Origin: Calothrix sp. PCC 7507
GTDB taxonomy: Bacteria; Cyanobacteriota; Cyanobacteriia; Cyanobacteriales; Nostocaceae
DNA length: 64,000 nt
Reading direction: 5' to 3'
Assembly: GCF_000316575.1 (NCBI RefSeq)
Contig: NC_019682.1
Location: 1 to 64,000, forward strand
Positions within the stretch are counted from its first letter, which is position 1. Every line of letters starts with the position of its first letter. The translations under genes were made by a program, and so were the position numbers. Below are positions 53,998-63,339 of this stretch, piece by piece. The notes under the pieces are model-generated. The model saw only the letters and a program-made list of their open reading frames with translations, was not told the DNA's origin and did not search any database.

Positions 53998-55386
53998 TTG
54001 TCAGATGTAACTTATCAAGCACAGCCACCATTAGAATTTATCCCGCCTGCGTTCAATCCTTTGTTTTTACGATTTGTCCATCTGTTCCTACCGAGTTATA
54101 TTAACTGGCAAACAGCGATCGCTCAAATTGAAGCAGACAACGTCGAAATTTTAGCAGAGCAATATCGCCAGTTTCAGGAGGGGAAAATCCGGTTTATGCT
54201 GGCATTTCGCCATCCCAAAACGGAAGATCCACTTTGTTTAGGCTACTTATTTTCACAACTCGTGCCTAAGGTAGCACGAGAAAAGGGCATAGGGCTACAA
54301 TCTCCAGTTCATGCTCATGCTATCTACGATCGCGGTATTCCTCTATGGGCTGGAAACCATGTTGGTTGGATCGCTTCTCATTTAGGTGGGACTCCCATTC
54401 AGCGGGGTAAAGCTGATTGGAATGGTTTGCGTTCGGCGCGAGATTTGTTTGCTAATGGCAAATTCCCTATGGCTGCAGCGCCAGAAGGTGCTACTAATGG
54501 GTTGTCGGAGCTGATTAGCCCCTTAGAACCGGGAATCGCCCAATTAGGCTTTTGGTGCGCCGAAGATTTGCAAAAAGCTGGACGCTCTGAACAGGTTTTA
54601 ATTGTACCAGTTGGGATTAAATATAGTTATGTGGATGCTCCTTGGAGTGCGATCGCCCAGCTGTTAACTGAATTAGAAGCGGCTAGCGGTTTACCCGTGA
54701 ATGCAGCCGGTGATAGTAATCCCTCACTAGAGTCGCTTTATCCCCGCTTATTGGGTTTGGCAGAACATTTACTGTCAATCATGGAAAAATTTTATACGCG
54801 GTTCTATCATCAAAAGCTGACAGATCACCAGAACACATCAGGAGATATTAGCGATCGCAATGCAGCTTTAGCAGCTCGTTTACAAGCTGTATTAAATGTC
54901 GCACTCCAAATATCAGAACAGTATTTTGACTTACCGCCCAAAGGTCAATTAAATGACCGTTGTCGGCGAGTAGAGCAAGCTGCTTGGAATTATATCTTTA
55001 GAGAAGACTTTAAGGATCTCACAGCATTATCTTCTATCGAAAAAGCTTTAGGCGATCGCATTGCTGAAGAAGCCAATTCTCGCATGTGGCATATGCGTTT
55101 AGTAGAAAGTTTCGTCGCCGTTTCTGGTAACTACATTAAAGCCAAACCAACAGTAGAAAGGTTTGCCGAAACAACCTTACTTTTACGAGATATGGTAAAT
55201 AAAATTCAGGGCGGTAATCCCTTACAACGTCCACAATTAGGTAAACAAAAAGTAAAACTGACTGTGGGTGCGCCGATATCTGTTTCTGAACGTTATTCAG
55301 CTTATAAAGGTAATCGCTTGGCGGCGAAGCAATCTGTGATTGATTTGACGAATGATTTACAGCAGGCGCTGGAGGGTTTGATTTGA
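53998..55386 (+). CDS. Lysophospholipid acyltransferase-like protein (PlsC superfamily)
   Basis: 462-residue protein from TTG 53998 (MSDVTYQAQPPLEFIPPAF), preceded by an AGGAG ribosome site. The PlsC-like block is at about residues 90-190, with AGNHVGWIASHLGGTPIQRG and FPMAAAPEGATNGLSE, where PEG matches the acyltransferase EGT-like motif. The expected H-x4-D catalytic pair is not clear (HVGWIAS instead), so activity is uncertain. The C-terminal ~250 residues are helical and specific to the family. Possible role in membrane lipid synthesis. Confidence 0.75.
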   Translation: MSDVTYQAQPPLEFIPPAFNPLFLRFVHLFLPSYINWQTAIAQIEADNVEILAEQYRQFQEGKIRFMLAFRHPKTEDPLCLGYLFSQLVPKVAREKGIGLQSPVHAHAIYDRGIPLWAGNHVGWIASHLGGTPIQRGKADWNGLRSARDLFANGKFPMAAAPEGATNGLSELISPLEPGIAQLGFWCAEDLQKAGRSEQVLIVPVGIKYSYVDAPWSAIAQLLTELEAASGLPVNAAGDSNPSLESLYPRLLGLAEHLLSIMEKFYTRFYHQKLTDHQNTSGDISDRNAALAARLQAVLNVALQISEQYFDLPPKGQLNDRCRRVEQAAWNYIFREDFKDLTALSSIEKALGDRIAEEANSRMWHMRLVESFVAVSGNYIKAKPTVERFAETTLLLRDMVNKIQGGNPLQRPQLGKQKVKLTVGAPISVSERYSAYKGNRLAAKQSVIDLTNDLQQALEGLI

Positions 55387-55429
55387 CTCTTCATTAGCCT
55401 AGTTAAGCTGTGAGATATTCAATTTTCCT

Positions 55430-55675
55430 ATGTTGACGGAGGGGAGAAGGGGGAGAGTGGGATGTGGACAACATTATCAAGATTTAGCCAATGCTAAAGT
55501 GATAAAATTTCCCAATCCCAACTTTCTGCTGGAGCGTAATTCTAGTGGTAACATTACAGATCAGAACAATTAGAACTAATAAAACTGCGTCACGAAGCTG
55601 ACCGATTTTATGCTTTGTAAAGCCCAATCTGCTTTGTTACTCCGTTGGCGAGGGGATCATCTACCTGTTGCTTGA
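55430..55675 (+). pseudogene. Decayed gene of unknown family
   Basis: Three consecutive pieces in different frames read like one protein: from ATG 55430 (ending near NFLLERNSSGNIT), then EQLELIKLRHEADRFYAL in a second frame, then KAQSALLLRWRGDHLPVA to a stop at 55673. Each frame change happens where the other frame meets a stop. The 3' part overlaps the end of the convergent cyclase gene. The original family is not recognised. Chance similarity to coding sequence is possible. Confidence 0.4.
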
Positions 55676-57300
55676 CTACCCAACTCAGAACTATGAGATT
55701 GCACATATTTAATACAATTGCGCCCATTTAATTTAGCAGCATATAAGGCTTGATCAACTACTTGCAATAACTCATCTCTGGTTTTTCCATGATCAGGAAA
55801 CACACCCACCCCACCCGAAACTGTCGAATATATTTCCTTACCTGCAAATTCCAATAGCACAGCTTGAAAAGATAATCGGATTTGTTCAGCGTGCTGGAAC
55901 CCATTCTCTAACGTCATACCAGGTAAAGCCAAGACAAATTCCTCACCACCATAGCGGCACACGATCGCCTCAGGGTGACTATAGTAGCCAAGCAGGTTGG
56001 CAAATGCTTGAATTACGCGATCGCCAGCTTGATGACCGAATGTATCATTAATCTTTTTAAAATAATCGATATCCATGATAATCAAGACGACTGGTGCAGA
56101 ATCCCGCGCTGCTTTTGTTAATTCTTTGGGGAATATGTCGTCAAAATAACGCCGATTAAATAAGCCTGTCAGTCCGTCCCGTATAGCTCGTTCTCGTAAC
56201 TCAGCCTGTAAAGTTTCAATTTCGATTACCTGTTTTTGCAACCGTTCATTGGCCTGTCGCAGTTCTGATTCAGCTTGATAACGTTGGGTGATGTCACGCA
56301 AAACCAGCAGACGGCCTGTTAACCGTTTGCGCTCATCGTGTAATGGAGTAATTAACAGCTCTACATAACAAGGAGTTACCGCATCTATGAATATCTCCAT
56401 CTTGAGGCTTTCATGAGCGTGATACATCTTGGCGATTTCTGGCCACTTTGCCAGAACTTGAGCCGGAGATTGGCCAATATGTTGCTCTTTCGCCCCAATT
56501 AGCCGTTTTGCCGCCGGATTAATGTCAATAATGCGGTTTTTGACATCCAGCACTAGCACACCGTCACTCATCATCTCAATTACTGTATCTCTCGCTATAG
56601 GTACGAGTTCTAATATCCGCAAGCGAAAAACACTCACAAAAGAGCATAGTCCCGTCAGCATAAAGCACATCGGCGTGATATTTAATCCGGGAGGAGTGAG
56701 GCGTAGCATATACAAGCTAGCTCCCAGTAGTGGTAAGGCTGCACCAACTAAAACGATGGTAGATTGTCGGCGATAGAGAACTGATGGTAGTAAGGCTTTG
56801 TGAATCAGCATGACTACGCCTGTAAGTGTGTAGACGTAAATGCAGGCCATAATCCAAAAAAAACCGAGACTGTGTTGATAAATCACAGCATGAGTTCCCT
56901 GAGGATCTGGCAAAAATCCAGACCAAACTAAACCATGCCATTCGTTTGTGGCTACCAAAACCACATTTAAAGTAGGAATAACCCATAGCAACGCTGTATT
57001 TCGAGGCGTTAAACAACGATTTTTGTTTGTCAACTGCATGACAAATATCAGGAAGAGTGTAATTACACTGCCAGATCCGACATACTCCAGCTTTGACCAA
57101 AATATTTTTTCTCGGATCGTAATTACGACTGCTTCCATTGCTGCAACTGTAGCGTAAAAAGCGATCGCCAACATCATCAAAATAAAAGGCTTGCTAGCTG
57201 GAGAAATTGAGCGCTGCTGCCAAGCTGCGAAGCCGACGATGGCTGATATGGTCGCAGTAATACTTAGAAAAACAAAGTAGACATTGTACTGAAAAAGCAT
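55657..57300 (-). CDS. Membrane-bound diguanylate cyclase (7TM-PAS-GGDEF)
   Basis: 547 residues making cyclic di-GMP, which usually controls the switch between motile and sessile states. The N-terminal ~225 residues hold seven membrane helices of the histidine-kinase N-terminal 7TM type (FVFLSITATISAIVGFAAW onwards). A PAS domain spans about 235-350 (MMSDGVLVLDVKNRIIDINPAA), then a short coiled coil, then GGDEF with RDGLTGLFNRRYFDD and the active-site CRYGGEEFVLALPG. No inhibitory RxxD motif is obvious five residues before GGEEF. Start ATG 57300. Confidence 0.94.
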   Translation of the reverse strand: MLFQYNVYFVFLSITATISAIVGFAAWQQRSISPASKPFILMMLAIAFYATVAAMEAVVITIREKIFWSKLEYVGSGSVITLFLIFVMQLTNKNRCLTPRNTALLWVIPTLNVVLVATNEWHGLVWSGFLPDPQGTHAVIYQHSLGFFWIMACIYVYTLTGVVMLIHKALLPSVLYRRQSTIVLVGAALPLLGASLYMLRLTPPGLNITPMCFMLTGLCSFVSVFRLRILELVPIARDTVIEMMSDGVLVLDVKNRIIDINPAAKRLIGAKEQHIGQSPAQVLAKWPEIAKMYHAHESLKMEIFIDAVTPCYVELLITPLHDERKRLTGRLLVLRDITQRYQAESELRQANERLQKQVIEIETLQAELRERAIRDGLTGLFNRRYFDDIFPKELTKAARDSAPVVLIIMDIDYFKKINDTFGHQAGDRVIQAFANLLGYYSHPEAIVCRYGGEEFVLALPGMTLENGFQHAEQIRLSFQAVLLEFAGKEIYSTVSGGVGVFPDHGKTRDELLQVVDQALYAAKLNGRNCIKYVQSHSSELGSQATGR

Positions 57301-57456
57301 GGTGATGCAGCATTCAAGAGCCTAACTCAACCTTATGAGATCAATTTGAGTTCATCATAGTGTCCGAGTCACCTTTCTTGAAAGCAGTGCTACACCCGCA
57401 CTACCTCGCTTTACTCGTTGTGCGTGTCATTTGTCATTTGTCGTTTGTTGTTTGCC

Positions 57457-57777
57457 AGAGAATTAATCAACCGCACTAAGCAAGCTGTTAACCTACAATT
57501 ACAACAGCAGCAGTTATGAGAATTGATCGAAACAATTTTGGTTTATAAATTTCCGCAAATGAGTCGAGAGGAGATCAAAGCAATGTTTGGCTTCAATGAG
57601 TTAAAGCAAACGCGAGTTTATCAAGAAGCGAGAGAAGAAGGTGAACAAGAAGCAAAATTAGCAGCTATACCTAGACTCTTAGCACTAGGCTTAACTGTGG
57701 AACAGATAGCACAAGCGTTAGATTTAGATGTTGCACAAGTCCAGCAAGTAGCAGAGCAAAAACACCCAAATCAATAG
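57457..57777 (+). pseudogene. Remnant of Rpn-family nuclease/putative transposase
   Basis: C-terminal part of a recombination-promoting nuclease of the Rpn/DUF2887 type: RELINRTKQAVNLQL, a stop TGA at 57517, then ELIETILVYKFPQMSREEIK and QTRVYQEAREEGEQEAKL, the typical tail with charged EGEQE repeats. The N-terminal nuclease part is missing, replaced by a TTTGTCA heptamer tract. The last 84 codons remain open from TTG 57523 and could in theory be expressed, but the truncation and in-frame stop argue for decay. Confidence 0.75.
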
Positions 57778-57795
57778 TAAAGCAATTTTGTATTC

Positions 57796-58044
57796 ATGAA
57801 TAATATCACTATCTCTAACCTTGATGATGACATTAAATCTCGTCTGCAAAAACGAGCAGAAAAACATGGTCGTTCTCTTGAAGAAGAAGCTAGAGAAATT
57901 CTGCATCAGGCTCTGCTAGAAAATCAGGAACATCCCTTAAACTTAGCTACTATGATTGAGCAGCGTTTTGCAGATTTGGGAGACTTTGAATTACCAGAAA
58001 TTAAGAGAGAACCTATCCGCACAGTATCAACATTTGAAGAATGA
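57796..58044 (+). CDS. Antitoxin, FitA-like ribbon-helix-helix protein
   Basis: 82 residues. NITISNLDDDIKSRLQKRAE and HGRSLEEEAREILHQALL form a ribbon-helix-helix DNA-binding module of the FitA/Arc type; the C-terminal half (FADLGDFELPEIKREPIRTV) should bind and block the toxin. Its stop overlaps the toxin ATG by four bases (ATGA). Expected to autorepress the operon. Confidence 0.9.
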   Translation: MNNITISNLDDDIKSRLQKRAEKHGRSLEEEAREILHQALLENQEHPLNLATMIEQRFADLGDFELPEIKREPIRTVSTFEE

Positions 58045-58469
58045 TTATTCTTGATACAAATGTATTGTCAGAATTAATGAAGCCTAAAAAATCTGAAATA
58101 GTTCGTGATTGGGCTGCTCAACAATCCTTAATGAGTCTGTTTACCACAACAATTACTCAAGCAGAGATTCTCTACGGTATCGCCCTACTCCCTGCGGGAA
58201 AACGGCGCGATGAACTCAGTCAAGCAGCACAGCTGATGTTCTCAGAAGACTTTGCTGGGCGTATTCTGCCCTTTGATCAAGTTGCTGCTGTAGCTTTCGC
58301 TAATATTGCCTCCCAAAGAAGGTACAATGGTATTCCTATTTCTCAACCCGATGCTCAAATTGCTGCTATTTGTCACACCCATATGGCAACCATAGCAACA
58401 CGCAATGTCTCGGATTTTGAAGGGTGTGGTATTTCTATTATTAATCCTTGGGATTTTGCCAGGAAATAG
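58041..58469 (+). CDS. PIN-domain toxin, FitB/VapC type
   Basis: 142 residues. First acidic residue in ILDTNVLSELMKP, Glu in TITQAEILYGIALLP, then ISQPDAQIAAICHTH and ATRNVSDFEGCGI supply the remaining acidic active-site positions of a PIN ribonuclease. GIALLPAGKRRDEL is characteristic of FitB-like toxins paired with FitA. Complete, so the module is probably functional. Confidence 0.92.
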   Translation: MIILDTNVLSELMKPKKSEIVRDWAAQQSLMSLFTTTITQAEILYGIALLPAGKRRDELSQAAQLMFSEDFAGRILPFDQVAAVAFANIASQRRYNGIPISQPDAQIAAICHTHMATIATRNVSDFEGCGISIINPWDFARK

Positions 58470-58530
58470 AAGCTAAATGCTACAATCTGGAGCGAGCGAT
58501 GCCTGCTAAGGTTCTCATATTTTTGTAACT

Positions 58531-59067
58531 TTAAGTGAAATGATTCTCTAACAAAGATGCGATCGCATCTGGATGGATTTTCTTATAGTGCTTTTTCCCA
58601 ATTCGTACTACGCAGTTGGGGGCGCTGCTACAGCGTTTTTGGCAGCCTGTATGCTCGATGGTGACTTTGTCTGACAAACCGCGATCGCACAAAGTCTTTT
58701 CTAACTCTGATAATAAACCTTTACCACCCCGCTTCAAACAACCTGACTTTTGACAAACCATAATCTTGGCTTTGGTTTGGGGTGTCAGATTTTGATTTGG
58801 GCAAACATCAGTTGGTTTCACCCGATAAGCTTTAAATTTAATTTCACCTGTATGTGGATTTAACTTACTAATACCATCAACGCGAATTTGTTCACCTTGT
58901 ACTAAAGATAAACTTAAATCAGCACGCAATTCTTTAGGAAGTTTAACTTGCACATCCCCAGAGGGAATTCCTAATCGCAAGTATTTAAATTTTCCTGCAT
59001 CACCAACAAAACCCAAGAACTGTCCTTCAAGGTTCAATTCCGATATTGTCAGATATTTTTCGCCCAT
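58531..59067 (-). CDS. (2Fe-2S) ferredoxin-domain protein, thioredoxin-like
   Basis: 178 residues. The C-terminal ~80 residues carry four cysteines in a thioredoxin-like 2Fe-2S arrangement: VCQKSGCLKRGGKGL near the start and GCQKRCSSAPNC further on. The N-terminal half (YLTISELNLEGQFLGFVGDA ... VQVKLPKELRADLSLSLVQG) is beta-rich, OB-like. It lies at the end of the nif accessory cluster on the same strand, so an electron-carrier or Fe-S sensing role in nitrogen fixation is likely but not shown. Confidence 0.85.
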   Translation of the reverse strand: MGEKYLTISELNLEGQFLGFVGDAGKFKYLRLGIPSGDVQVKLPKELRADLSLSLVQGEQIRVDGISKLNPHTGEIKFKAYRVKPTDVCPNQNLTPQTKAKIMVCQKSGCLKRGGKGLLSELEKTLCDRGLSDKVTIEHTGCQKRCSSAPNCVVRIGKKHYKKIHPDAIASLLENHFT

Positions 59068-59234
59068 GTTTAGTCACTCAAAGGGGAATGGGGGCTGGGG
59101 ATTAGGGATCGGGGATTGGGGAACTCGGGGCCCCCTCTGGGGATAAGGGGTAATGGGGATTGGGGACTGATTTATTTATCTTCTTCACTCCCTCACCTTC
59201 CTTATCTTCCTCATCTCCCTGCTCCCTTGCTTCT

Positions 59235-59438
59235 TTACGCGAGACGTTTAGCTTCTACAGTTTGGGGTAAATTTGCGGCATCTGGCAAATCACGAAATTC
59301 TAATTCCCAGCCATTTGCTAATGTTAGGATCTTCCCTTCATTCCCGTCTGTTTGTTTGACTACTTCTTCTTCCAGGTCTTTTTTAGCAACATATACAACT
59401 AAATTGCCGGCATCATTCATCCGTAGCATTACTTTCAT
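59235..59438 (-). CDS. nifT: NifT/FixU protein
   Basis: 67 residues from ATG 59438, chosen because GAGGA lies six bases upstream. MKVMLRMNDAGNLVVYVAKK and LTLANGWELEFRDLP, plus the C-terminal VEAKRLA, match the NifT/FixU family. Small protein of unclear function in nitrogenase maturation. It overlaps nifZ by 26 bases, indicating co-translation. Confidence 0.9.
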   Translation of the reverse strand: MKVMLRMNDAGNLVVYVAKKDLEEEVVKQTDGNEGKILTLANGWELEFRDLPDAANLPQTVEAKRLA

Positions 59439-59697
59439 GGGATTCCTCAACAAATTCTAGTTCTTTTTTGCGACAACCAATGACATACCCTGTATCTAAG
59501 AAATGCACGGCATAAATATAAAACTGCTGCAAATATGTACCTATACTTGCGACGTAGCCAATATCTCCCTTTTTAGCTAAAACAACTCCGATTTCTTTAC
59601 CCGGAAATGTACCATCGTTTTTAACCAGCTTGCGGAGTCTGACTTTCTCGCCGATTTCAAAAGTGGGTGGCGAGTTAATCTCTATTTCATCAGGCAT
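59413..59697 (-). CDS. nifZ: NifZ protein
   Basis: 94 residues, family-normal length. IGEKVRLRKLVKNDGTFPGK, IGVVLAKKGDIGYVASIGTY and YAVHFLDTGYVIGCRKKELE match NifZ, a factor needed for full MoFe-protein maturation (P-cluster formation). The ATG at 59697 overlaps the nifV stop at 59690 by eight bases; nifT begins before its end. Confidence 0.92.
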   Translation of the reverse strand: MPDEIEINSPPTFEIGEKVRLRKLVKNDGTFPGKEIGVVLAKKGDIGYVASIGTYLQQFYIYAVHFLDTGYVIGCRKKELEFVEESHESNATDE

Positions 59698-60817
59698 GAG
59701 AATACCTCTGTTCTCGTACTAAATTCAACAGTTCTTCTGTAGTCAGGCTGCGTTTTTTCTGGATTGATTGTTGGCGCACTGCATCTAAGACAGATTGGGT
59801 TTCTTGTGAGTCAAGAAAAATTCCGTGCTGTTCTAACACATTAGAGACTAAATGCCGTCCTGAATGTTTGCCAAGTACTAAACGACGTTCCCAACCCACT
59901 TCTTCTGGAGGAAATGGTTCGTAGGTAACGGGGTTTTGCAGCACGCCATGAGCATGAATCCCAGATTCGTGAGCGAAGGTATTTTCGCCAACAATTGCTT
60001 TCCAAGGTGGGACATTGCAACCTGATGCAGAAGCAACTAGTTGAGATAGTTCAAGTAACCGAGGAGTGTCAATTCCCAAATCAACGCCGTAGATGCGTTT
60101 GACAGCCATGACAACTTCTTCTAAAGCTGCATTTCCCGCTCTTTCGCCTAACCCGTTGACTGTGGTATTCACTGATGATGCTCCGGCTTTGATACCAGCA
60201 AGAGCATTGGCAGTTGCTAGCCCAAAATCGTTGTGGGTGTGAATTTCTAGGGGAATTCTCAAGGATGAAGCTAATCGCTTAACCTTGGTATAGGTAGTAA
60301 AAGGGTCAAGTACTCCTACCGTATCGCAGAATCGAAACCTTGATGCACCCCATTCTTGAGCATAAAGTGCTACGTCTAAGAGAAAGTTTTCATCAGCTCT
60401 TGAAGAATCTTCTCCTCCTACTGCTACCCAAAGACCATTATCAACAGCGAAGCTGACGCAGTCTTTGAGTTTTTGCAAACTTACTCGCCATTGGCCATGA
60501 AATTTAGCAGCTATTTGGATGCCAGAAACAGGAATAGCAATATGCACTCGCTCCAAACCACAGACGATAGAAGCTTTGATATCTGACATGACAGCGCGGT
60601 TCCAGCCTAGCAATTTGGCTTGCAAACCCAAGTTAGTAATTGCTGAGATGGCGCGGGTTTCTTCCTCACCCATAGCCGGAATGCCGACTTCTAATTCGGG
60701 AACACCAATGCTATCGAGAAATTTAGCGATCGCAACTTTCTCCTCTAAGGTAAAAGCAACACCAGCTGCTTGTTCGCCATCACGTAATGTAGTGTCATTA
60801 ATTAGGATTTCATGCAT
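59690..60817 (-). CDS. nifV: Homocitrate synthase NifV
   Basis: Condenses acetyl-CoA and 2-oxoglutarate to homocitrate, an organic ligand of the nitrogenase iron-molybdenum cofactor. About 375 residues from ATG 60817 ([20 protein letters not shown]); ATG 60826 and TTG 60859 are possible. The alpha-isopropylmalate/homocitrate synthase signatures are [17 protein letters not shown], the [15 protein letters not shown] segment and [16 protein letters not shown], with HESGIHAHG near the C-terminus. It shares an operon-like arrangement with nifZ and nifT. Confidence 0.95.
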   Translation of the reverse strand: MHEILINDTTLRDGEQAAGVAFTLEEKVAIAKFLDSIGVPELEVGIPAMGEEETRAISAITNLGLQAKLLGWNRAVMSDIKASIVCGLERVHIAIPVSGIQIAAKFHGQWRVSLQKLKDCVSFAVDNGLWVAVGGEDSSRADENFLLDVALYAQEWGASRFRFCDTVGVLDPFTTYTKVKRLASSLRIPLEIHTHNDFGLATANALAGIKAGASSVNTTVNGLGERAGNAALEEVVMAVKRIYGVDLGIDTPRLLELSQLVASASGCNVPPWKAIVGENTFAHESGIHAHGVLQNPVTYEPFPPEEVGWERRLVLGKHSGRHLVSNVLEQHGIFLDSQETQSVLDAVRQQSIQKKRSLTTEELLNLVREQRYSHA

Positions 60818-61192
60818 TTCAAACATCTCTCTATGGGAATTATTCTTAACAGTTATCAAATTAACTGTTAACTGTTAACTGATTTAATATGCTTCCTTGA
60901 TTGCATCCTTTGTTGGTTGCAATCCCTGGTAATGGTAAATGCTTATATAAGTTCTAAATGAGGATTGGTAAATGCTAAAGAATCTAATAACTCATGATTC
61001 TCGATTATTAATTATTATCCGATCTCTCACACCATATCTGTATGACAGAGAACCAAAAATTGGTATAATTTAATTGCTTATTTGTCATTGGGTATTTGGC
61101 ATTTGGCATTAATTCTTTCTCCCGGTTGGTGAGCGCAGCCGAACCACATCTCCCCTATCTCCCTCACTCCCCCACTCCCGTTGCACTATCAA
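60818..61192. other. Intergenic region upstream of nifV
   Basis: Includes TTAACTG heptamers (60850-60880) and a repeat with CTCCCGGTTGGTGAGCGCAGCC, found also near 28433. No exact GTA-N8-TAC NtcA site was seen. Promoter position not resolved. Confidence 0.4.
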
Positions 61193-61390
61193 CTAAAGTT
61201 GTTCTTCTAGCCAATCTAAAATTCGCTCAAGCTGCTGCAAATCAACTAAACCATACTGCCAGAGGAGCATCGATAAAGGCCCATTGTCGAACTCACGATG
61301 TCGCAGTGCCACAGAAATATCTGCTCTGGAAAGTTCAAGTTCATTATGCAAAAAATTGAGGAATTCTCTATCGCTGTTACGGACTACCAT
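61193..61390 (-). CDS. Small DUF2949-type protein
   Basis: 65 residues, mostly helical (FLNFLHNELELSRADISVAL, PLSMLLWQYGLVDLQQLERI, LDWLEEQL), matching the small family that sits between nifP and nifV in heterocyst-forming cyanobacteria. ATG 61390. No catalytic motif. Function unknown; conserved nif context suggests a role in nitrogenase maturation or its regulation. Confidence 0.8.
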   Translation of the reverse strand: MVVRNSDREFLNFLHNELELSRADISVALRHREFDNGPLSMLLWQYGLVDLQQLERILDWLEEQL

Positions 61391-61453
61391 AATCAGTATT
61401 GGTCAGTTATCAGTTATCAGTTATCAGTGAACAGTTATCAGTCTGTTAACTGT

Positions 61454-61693
61454 TCACTGTTCATCGCGCCAGCAACGCTCCAGCCAGTCCACTAATTCGT
61501 GGCGAGAACCGAGAAGTTGCATAACTGTGCTACGGATCAGGACTGCTTCTAGTAAATTGTTCACCTGTACTCGCAAAGAACCATCAGTGTGACAGGAACA
61601 GTTAATCGTTAATTCTTGCAACCGGTGATAAATTCGCCAGCGATCGCTCAACGGTATCTGCAAAACTTGATCGCCTAAAGTGTCATTTGTCAT
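61454..61693 (-). CDS. Asr1405/Asl0597-family small protein
   Basis: 79 residues: QVLQIPLSDRWRIYHRLQEL, INCSCHTDGSLRVQVNNLLE and HELVDWLERCWRDEQ match, from memory, the Asr1405/Asl0597 family of filamentous cyanobacteria. One CxC pair is present (NCSCH), which could bind a metal. The ATG 61693 sits inside a TGACAAATGACAAATG repeat. Between nifP and the DUF2949 gene, as in Anabaena. Function unknown. Confidence 0.8.
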   Translation of the reverse strand: MTNDTLGDQVLQIPLSDRWRIYHRLQELTINCSCHTDGSLRVQVNNLLEAVLIRSTVMQLLGSRHELVDWLERCWRDEQ

Positions 61694-61778
61694 TTGTCAT
61701 GTGTCCTTTGTCCTTTGTCAAGAGTCAAGGGTTGACGGTGAGCGTAGTCGAATCGTCAAGTGTCAAGTGTCAAAAAAA

Positions 61779-62528
61779 CTATAGACTCTGGACTTTGGAC
61801 TCTGGACTGTTGACTCTTAACTCTTGTAGTTGATGTTCTAGTTGCTCAATGCGAGAGATTAAAGAGCGAATCACGGTTGCTTCGACATCGGGTAGTTTGC
61901 CATGTTCTAGGGGAGAAAGGCGATCGCTCTGATTCCTGGAAATAATTCGTCCGGGAATTCCTACCACAGTGGAATCTGTGGGGACATCCCGCAATACAAC
62001 CGAGCCTGCACCAACACGGACGCGATCGCCAATTTGAATATTTCCCAAAACTTTCGCACCCGCTCCCACCACGACGTTATTACCTACAGTCGGATGGCGC
62101 TTACCACTTTCTTTCCCAGTCCCACCAAGAGTAACGCCCTGATAAATTAGCGTGTAGTCACCCACTATAGCAGTTTCGCCAATGACAACACCCATGCCGT
62201 GGTCAATAAATACTGACTTACCAATCTTTGCCCCTGGGTGAATTTCAATTCCTGTGAAAAATCGCCCTAAGTGAGAAATCAAGCGGGGGATGAATATCAC
62301 TCCCCGACAGTGCAACCAGTGAGCCACACGATGCAAACAGATAGCGTGCAACCCAGGATAGCAAAACACCACCTCCAGCCAATTACGTGCTGCCGGATCG
62401 CGCTCAAAGATGATGCGAAAATCACTCAATAACGGCTCAAAAAAATCGCCCGAGAGTAAATTTTTCAGTAGGGGAGTATTTTTAGAATTCCGCTGCGGAT
62501 TCTTGACACTGTCTAAAGTCTGTTGCAT
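61779..62528 (-). CDS. nifP: Serine O-acetyltransferase (CysE/NifP type)
   Basis: Makes O-acetylserine, the precursor of cysteine; in nif clusters this isoform is called NifP and helps supply sulfur for Fe-S clusters. 249 residues. [20 protein letters not shown], the left-handed beta-helix hexapeptides ([40 protein letters not shown]) and [12 protein letters not shown] are characteristic. The catalytic His lies in the FIDHG segment. The name nifP is assigned because of neighbouring nif genes; otherwise cysE. Confidence 0.9.
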   Translation of the reverse strand: MQQTLDSVKNPQRNSKNTPLLKNLLSGDFFEPLLSDFRIIFERDPAARNWLEVVFCYPGLHAICLHRVAHWLHCRGVIFIPRLISHLGRFFTGIEIHPGAKIGKSVFIDHGMGVVIGETAIVGDYTLIYQGVTLGGTGKESGKRHPTVGNNVVVGAGAKVLGNIQIGDRVRVGAGSVVLRDVPTDSTVVGIPGRIISRNQSDRLSPLEHGKLPDVEATVIRSLISRIEQLEHQLQELRVNSPESKVQSL

Positions 62529-62957
62529 CGGTACTGTCTGGTGAAAAGAGCCATGTGTTATTTTTCTGCTTATATCAGGCAGCTCTCAACGGGACAGTAA
62601 ATCTAATGTCGATTGGATTTATTGGATTGATTAAGATTGTACTCAAACCCTCCAACCCAGATTTAAGCTAAATTTAAAATTTGTCTTGGGGTAGGGGTGC
62701 TAGCTTTTTATAGTGGGGGTACTAGTATTTTTGGGGTAAGGGATAAAGCATTTGTGTACTCGCCACAAAACTCTTTATCTGTAAAGTTTTATCGCTATTT
62801 AGACCAGATATTTTGAGATATATTAAGTTGTACTCAGATGCTTATAAAATGAGGTAAACGGGGCGACAGATGGGATGTCTGTATATCCAGTCACGTTTCT
62901 TATCTTATAATTTTGCTAGGGAAAAAACGAATTTCTTTATTTTCTTTTAGTCTTTAG
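62529..62957. other. Intergenic region upstream of nifP
   Basis: AT-rich, with no gene recognised. No exact GTA-N8-TAC NtcA box was seen by eye. GGGGTAG/GGGGGTACTAG words occur at 62690-62730. The promoter of the nif cluster probably lies here. Confidence 0.4.
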
Positions 62958-63116
62958 TTGTCTGTAAATTTGTATACTTTTTATAAATATGACGCTGGTG
63001 AAATAGCGATCGCAGTTATCGCTAGAGAATGCCCAGAAGAGGATGCGATCGCACATCTTAGAGTAAATTTCAGTAATAAAATTCTTGATTTCGTAGTGGT
63101 GGTGCGACACGACTAA
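62958..63116 (+). pseudogene. Short open frame, possible gene remnant
   Basis: 52 codons from TTG 62958 to TAA at 63114, too short for ordinary ORF detection. The translation (KYDAGEIAIAVIARECPEED ... KILDFVVVV) looks protein-like: charged, with a hydrophobic strand near the end. No ribosome site precedes the TTG and a stop lies just upstream, so it may be the last part of a decayed gene. The family is not recognised. Confidence 0.25.
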
Positions 63117-63176
63117 AATAGTGCGTTAGACGTAGTGGCGTGTCTAGACTAAAATGTTGCAATAATATAAGTCCTA

Positions 63177-63328
63177 TCCGCGTTCATCCGCGTTCATCCG
63201 CGTTTAATTCCATCCCAATATAATGCACAAATTTAGGCTTGCCACGCCAGTAGCCAGTAGGTTGGGTGAAGCGGAGCGCAACCCAACATTGATCAGGGCG
63301 TTGGGTTACGCAAAGCCTCAACCCAACC
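63177..63328. repeat. Dispersed palindromic and tandem repeats
   Basis: Three CCGCGTTCAT units at about 63177-63205, then two palindromes, GTTGGGTGAAGCGGAGCG-CAACCCAAC (63261-63286) and GTTGGGTTACGC...CTCAACCCAAC (63300-63326). Both are familiar cyanobacterial dispersed repeats (GTTGGGTT/AACCCAAC arms). Confidence 0.6.
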
Positions 63329-63339
63329 TTGTATCTTAG

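Noticed and set aside
62529-62957. NtcA binding site upstream of the nif cluster
   Set aside because: Looked for GTA-N8-TAC by eye and found no convincing match with a -10 element at the right distance.
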